DNA of 42,335 bases. Source: Saprospiraceae bacterium. GTDB taxonomy: Bacteria; Bacteroidota; Bacteroidia; Chitinophagales; Saprospiraceae. The translations under genes and the position numbers were made by a program. The stretch covers positions 1 to 42,335 of the forward strand of contig JAHDDE010000027.1 of assembly GCA_020629515.1 (NCBI GenBank). The letters are read 5' to 3'. The notes beneath the pieces are model-generated. The model saw only the letters and a list, made by a program, of their open reading frames with translations. It searched no databases and was not told the DNA's origin. Positions 40,610 to 42,335 of the stretch are shown piece by piece. How positions within the stretch are numbered: position 1 is the stretch's first letter; each line of letters begins with the position of its first letter.

Positions 40610-42253
40610 CTAATTGTAGTTAAGGGATCTACTCTTGATAATATGTTTTGGGATATTCCATCGGATATTCCATCTTCTGACATACTCTTGTATTGGGTTT
40701 AACCCGACTTTGGCTCTTAACTCATCGACTCTTGATGGATTTTTAATTGGGAGGATATAATAGTGGCCACTGATGCTATCTTTCCCTATTTGGCTACCAT
40801 ATACCTGTTTTTTTCTTTTGGATATATTGCATCGATCGATCATCATTGCCAATTGATCTCCTCCTGCTTGCTCATTAGTGACTGCTGTTTTGAGCATAGG
40901 GAGATATTTCTCTTGTGTTTTTAAATCGGCATTATAAATTACATGAAAGATGGTTTGACTTCCTTTTGTTCCCAGTATTTCGGGACCAATCCATCCTCTT
41001 GTATCTAATATTTCACTAACCAAAGCGATTTCTTCGTCGGTAGATTTTTTTGATCTCATATCTCGTTTGATTTTAAAATTTGTTAGATCGATTAATTCTT
41101 GTTCGGTGTATACCTTATCTAACTTCTTGATCAACTCAAAGTCGAGATTTAATTGAGAATGTTTAGAAAACTTTATACCCTTTGGCAGGGAGTCGTTGTG
41201 CATAGTAAGTGCTTTTTCACAATTGAGTATTGTGATCTCAACACGTCTGTTTTGGGCCATTTGACTTTCAAGTGTTGCTTTGGGATATAGCATCTCCCAG
41301 TTGCCATAACCTTTAGCAACCATACGATCTGAATTAATTCCCCAGTGATCTAAGAAAGCATAAATAGCTCTTGCTCTGGCTATAGATAGATAATAGCTTC
41401 GGCTATCTCGAGCAATGGGAGGATTGTTTGGGGCATTGATATGGCCTCCTATTTCTATACATACTAAAGGGTTTTCTTTCATGAACCACTCTAATTCCTT
41501 TAAGATTGGGAAGGATTTGGCTAAAATCAAATCCATATTACCCTTAAAATATACTCTATTTAGATACATTGATTTACCTATTGAAATAGGCTCCAACTTA
41601 ATGGGTATCGGGTCAATTGTATTAAAGGATTTAAGTCTTATAATTTTAGACTCCAGTAGATAGCCCTTTGATTTAATATCCATTCCGATTATTCCTTCAA
41701 TAGGACTAAGCACTCTGAAGGTTCCGTTATCATCGGTTTGGCTTGTATATTCAAACGATTTACCATGAAGTCGAATATGTGCTTGTATGGGTTCATTAGT
41801 ATTTGTATCTATCACAACTCCAGTCAACCACTGAAGTTTTTTAGTAGTGTATTTTCTTACAGTAGCTCTCCTGTTTTTAGCTCTCCCTATGACGGTGTTA
41901 TTAGATGCTAATGGTTCAACTTCTCCATGATATTTGGAGGTGATGTCCTCAGGAGTTACACCATTTTTGATTAAAAAAGTTTTGACTTGTTTTGCTCGTT
42001 TTTCAGACAGGCGGTCATTATACTCATTAGTCCCTAAGTCATCAGTATGGGCCCTAACGGAGTATTTATAGTCTTTATCTTCAATATCAACTAATAGATC
42101 TTTGAGTTCCTTTTGCTGAGAAGGGGAGATATTAAAAGAATCTGATTCAAAATATATAGTAGTCTTCGAAAGGAAAATGAGAGAATCATAAAAATCTTGA
42201 GAATGAATTGTGTTAGTGGATAACAAAATAAGCCAGAGAAGTATGTTTTTCAT
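40610..42253 (-). CDS. OmpA-CarboxypepD_reg-OmpA-DUF6624 fusion protein
   Basis: Exported protein of about 547 residues. In the longest frame (start 42295) residues 44-150 are an OmpA-type peptidoglycan-binding domain (TDDLGTNEYNDRLSEKRAKQ). Residues 156-225 are a CarboxypepD_reg-like beta-sandwich (LTGVVIDTNTNEPI). Residues 246-358 are a second OmpA domain (IEIGGHINAPNN, SIARARAIYAFLD, QNRRVEITI). Residues about 390-545 resemble DUF6624 (RGWIGPEILGTKGSQ, QEKYLPMLKTAV, DRCNISKRKKQVYGSQ, LRAKVGLNPIQEYV). I use the ATG at 42253, which gives the signal peptide MKNILLWLILLSTNTIHSQ; another ATG lies at 42277. It may anchor DUF6624 to the cell wall. Its function is unknown. Confidence 0.88.
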   Translation of the reverse strand: MKNILLWLILLSTNTIHSQDFYDSLIFLSKTTIYFESDSFNISPSQQKELKDLLVDIEDKDYKYSVRAHTDDLGTNEYNDRLSEKRAKQVKTFLIKNGVTPEDITSKYHGEVEPLASNNTVIGRAKNRRATVRKYTTKKLQWLTGVVIDTNTNEPIQAHIRLHGKSFEYTSQTDDNGTFRVLSPIEGIIGMDIKSKGYLLESKIIRLKSFNTIDPIPIKLEPISIGKSMYLNRVYFKGNMDLILAKSFPILKELEWFMKENPLVCIEIGGHINAPNNPPIARDSRSYYLSIARARAIYAFLDHWGINSDRMVAKGYGNWEMLYPKATLESQMAQNRRVEITILNCEKALTMHNDSLPKGIKFSKHSQLNLDFELIKKLDKVYTEQELIDLTNFKIKRDMRSKKSTDEEIALVSEILDTRGWIGPEILGTKGSQTIFHVIYNADLKTQEKYLPMLKTAVTNEQAGGDQLAMMIDRCNISKRKKQVYGSQIGKDSISGHYYILPIKNPSRVDELRAKVGLNPIQEYVRRWNIRWNIPKHIIKSRSLNYN

Positions 42254-42335
42254 ATGCTTTTTAACGAAGGAGATCATAGCAAATAGTATAACCAATTAAA
42301 AAACATAATGATCAGTTATGTCATATTCAGTTTGT

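Noticed and set aside
1-42335. CRISPR array, tRNA/rRNA genes, insertion sequences or prophage genes
   Set aside because: No spaced repeat array, cloverleaf-like sequence, rRNA segment, transposase or integrase motif is visible by reading.

Overview
The window is AT-rich, densely packed DNA from a Bacteroidota bacterium. The placement rests on several things seen in the sequence. Promoter-like TAnnTTTG boxes occur, and Shine-Dalgarno sequences are weak. Many short lipoprotein signals end in SC, and one has the surface-export-like CKED start. The gene families are typical of the phylum: an AraC regulator with a membrane N-terminus, a membrane winged-helix regulator paired with a TonB-C protein, a TPR histidine kinase, OmpA/CarboxypepD_reg architectures, and a metallophosphoesterase fused to a BamA-like barrel. 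A free-living, possibly marine member such as Saprospirales is my guess only. I see no rRNA, tRNA, CRISPR array, transposase or prophage gene.

Region 1 (about 1-16.4 kb) is mainly acyl-CoA and organic-acid metabolism on the minus strand. The first operon (5544 to 73) encodes an alpha-methylacyl-CoA racemase-type CoA enzyme, a quinone-oxidoreductase-like MDR, an ACAD10/11-LvaA-type phosphotransferase, an acyl-CoA synthetase and a FrnE/DsbA-like oxidoreductase. A second cluster (16242 to 10783) encodes an LCAD/IVD-like acyl-CoA dehydrogenase, another MDR, a tyrosine-phosphatase-family protein, an alpha/beta hydrolase, an SDR and a GNAT. Two plus-strand genes sit between them: an SdiA-regulated-type propeller lipoprotein and a 1230-residue lipoprotein with phosphatase, kinase-like and outer-membrane barrel parts.

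Region 2 (16.4-29.3 kb) holds a membrane-anchored serine hydrolase, a GNAT and a DUF2306 membrane protein, and a MATE transporter. A long minus-strand run follows: TonB-C protein, MDR, sialidase-fold lipoprotein, TPR-PAS histidine kinase with an overlapping single-domain response regulator, metallo-beta-lactamase-fold hydrolase, NRDE/TANGO2 protein and a degenerate M23-like protein.

Region 3 (29.4-33.9 kb) is the most striking for signalling. A membrane-tethered OmpR-type winged-helix regulator starts divergently from the TonB-C gene, across three helically phased GTAAA repeats. It is followed, after a hairpin, by an ammonium transporter fused to a hybrid histidine kinase with two receiver domains.

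Region 4 (33.9-42.3 kb) contains a GIY-YIG-fold protein and a decayed luciferase-like monooxygenase. An operon follows of DoxX, E-set lipoprotein, DoxX-like protein and secreted serine hydrolase, opposite an AraC-type membrane regulator. The last run has a lipoprotein, an SRPBCC protein, a FlaR-like P-loop kinase and an OmpA-CarboxypepD_reg-OmpA-DUF6624 fusion.

No mobile defence system is visible. The best candidates for under-described biology are the phosphatase/kinase-like/barrel lipoprotein, the ammonium-sensor kinase beside the reverse-topology membrane regulator, and several non-coding structures: an attenuator-like leader before the racemase operon and an orphan terminator with a promoter-like box near 12.2 kb.
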